From positions 1-23,371 of the forward strand of contig CAYFHQ010000059.1 in assembly GCA_964342805.1 (NCBI GenBank): a stretch of DNA of 23,371 bases, in the 5' to 3' direction. A program made the translations under genes and the position numbers. The number at the start of each line of letters is the position of its first letter. The stretch's first letter is position 1. A model generated the notes under the pieces. That model saw only the letters and a program-made list of their open reading frames with translations, did not search any database and had not been told where the DNA came from. The stretch is from CAYFHQ01 sp964342805 (GTDB taxonomy: Bacteria > Bacillota > Clostridia > Peptostreptococcales > Acidaminobacteraceae). Below are positions 23,254 through 23,371 of the stretch, one piece after another.

Positions 23254-23371
23254 ATGTCACGCACCCAAATCATTATCCTCTTAGCCATCATATCCGCCGT
23301 ATTTTTTGGTATCGGACCAACAGCTATTATGGGGATCATTGCATATGGCTTGTATCGTGTGTTGCGGGTAG
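23254..23371 (+). CDS. Small hydrophobic membrane protein, N-terminal part (runs off the window)
   Basis: An open frame begins at the ATG at 23254, with AAAGGAG (23241-23247) 6 nt upstream, and continues to the window edge. The 39 visible residues start MSRTQIIILLAIISAVFFG and include a second hydrophobic stretch (AIMGIIAYGLYRVLR), so it looks like a membrane protein with one or two segments. An in-frame ATG at 23230 overlaps the ribosome site and is less likely. No family is recognisable from this fragment. Confidence 0.6.
   Translation, partial: MSRTQIIILLAIISAVFFGIGPTAIMGIIAYGLYRVLRV

Overview
The window reads as a chromosomal segment of a low-to-middle GC Gram-positive anaerobe, most likely in the Clostridia. 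The signs are AGGAGG-type ribosome binding sites, an S-layer-homology (SLH) domain, a CbiK-type anaerobic cobalt chelatase and a fused cobA-hemD gene. The species cannot be named from the sequence alone. Coding density is high and nearly all genes lie on the + strand. No tRNA, rRNA, CRISPR array or insertion sequence was seen.

Layout. (1) 1-1948: the tail of a sensor histidine kinase, an OmpR-type response regulator and a MerR-family regulator. A textbook MerR-type promoter (perfect 22-bp palindrome inside a 19-bp spacer) then drives a flavoprotein gene with an iron-sulfur-type cysteine motif. (2) 2001-2756: a bidirectional terminator and a minus-strand gene for a secreted two-domain protein (DUF3221-like plus I42/chagasin-like inhibitor), whose signal peptide and body are in different frames. 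(3) 2879-16140: a long tetrapyrrole operon. It has a sigma-A promoter, a cobalamin riboswitch and a terminator-like hairpin, followed by hemA, a precorrin-2 dehydrogenase gene, hemC, cobA-hemD, hemB and hemL. After these come a FecCD/BtuC-type permease, its ATPase, a lipoprotein CbiK chelatase, a substrate-binding protein with a C-terminal SLH region, an ABC-2 type ATPase and permease, and a strong terminator. (4) 16249-23371: accessory genes. These are a small membrane-anchored unknown, a tandem-GNAT protein, a TetR regulator with operator-like repeats and an SDR, a second SDR broken by one in-frame stop, a GAF-GGDEF diguanylate cyclase, a divergent nitroreductase/HxlR pair, a HAD hydrolase and the start of a small membrane protein.

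How it works together. Region 3 encodes the C5 route from glutamyl-tRNA to uroporphyrinogen III, then precorrin-2 and sirohydrochlorin. No hemE, hemG/Y or hemH is present here. With B12 feedback through the riboswitch, the most economical reading is that this trunk serves corrinoid (and perhaps siroheme) synthesis. The distal half is the unusual part: the chelatase homologue carries a lipobox and should sit outside the membrane, next to an importer and an SLH-bearing binding protein. This suggests a surface system that handles a metal, tetrapyrrole or corrinoid. That role is inference.
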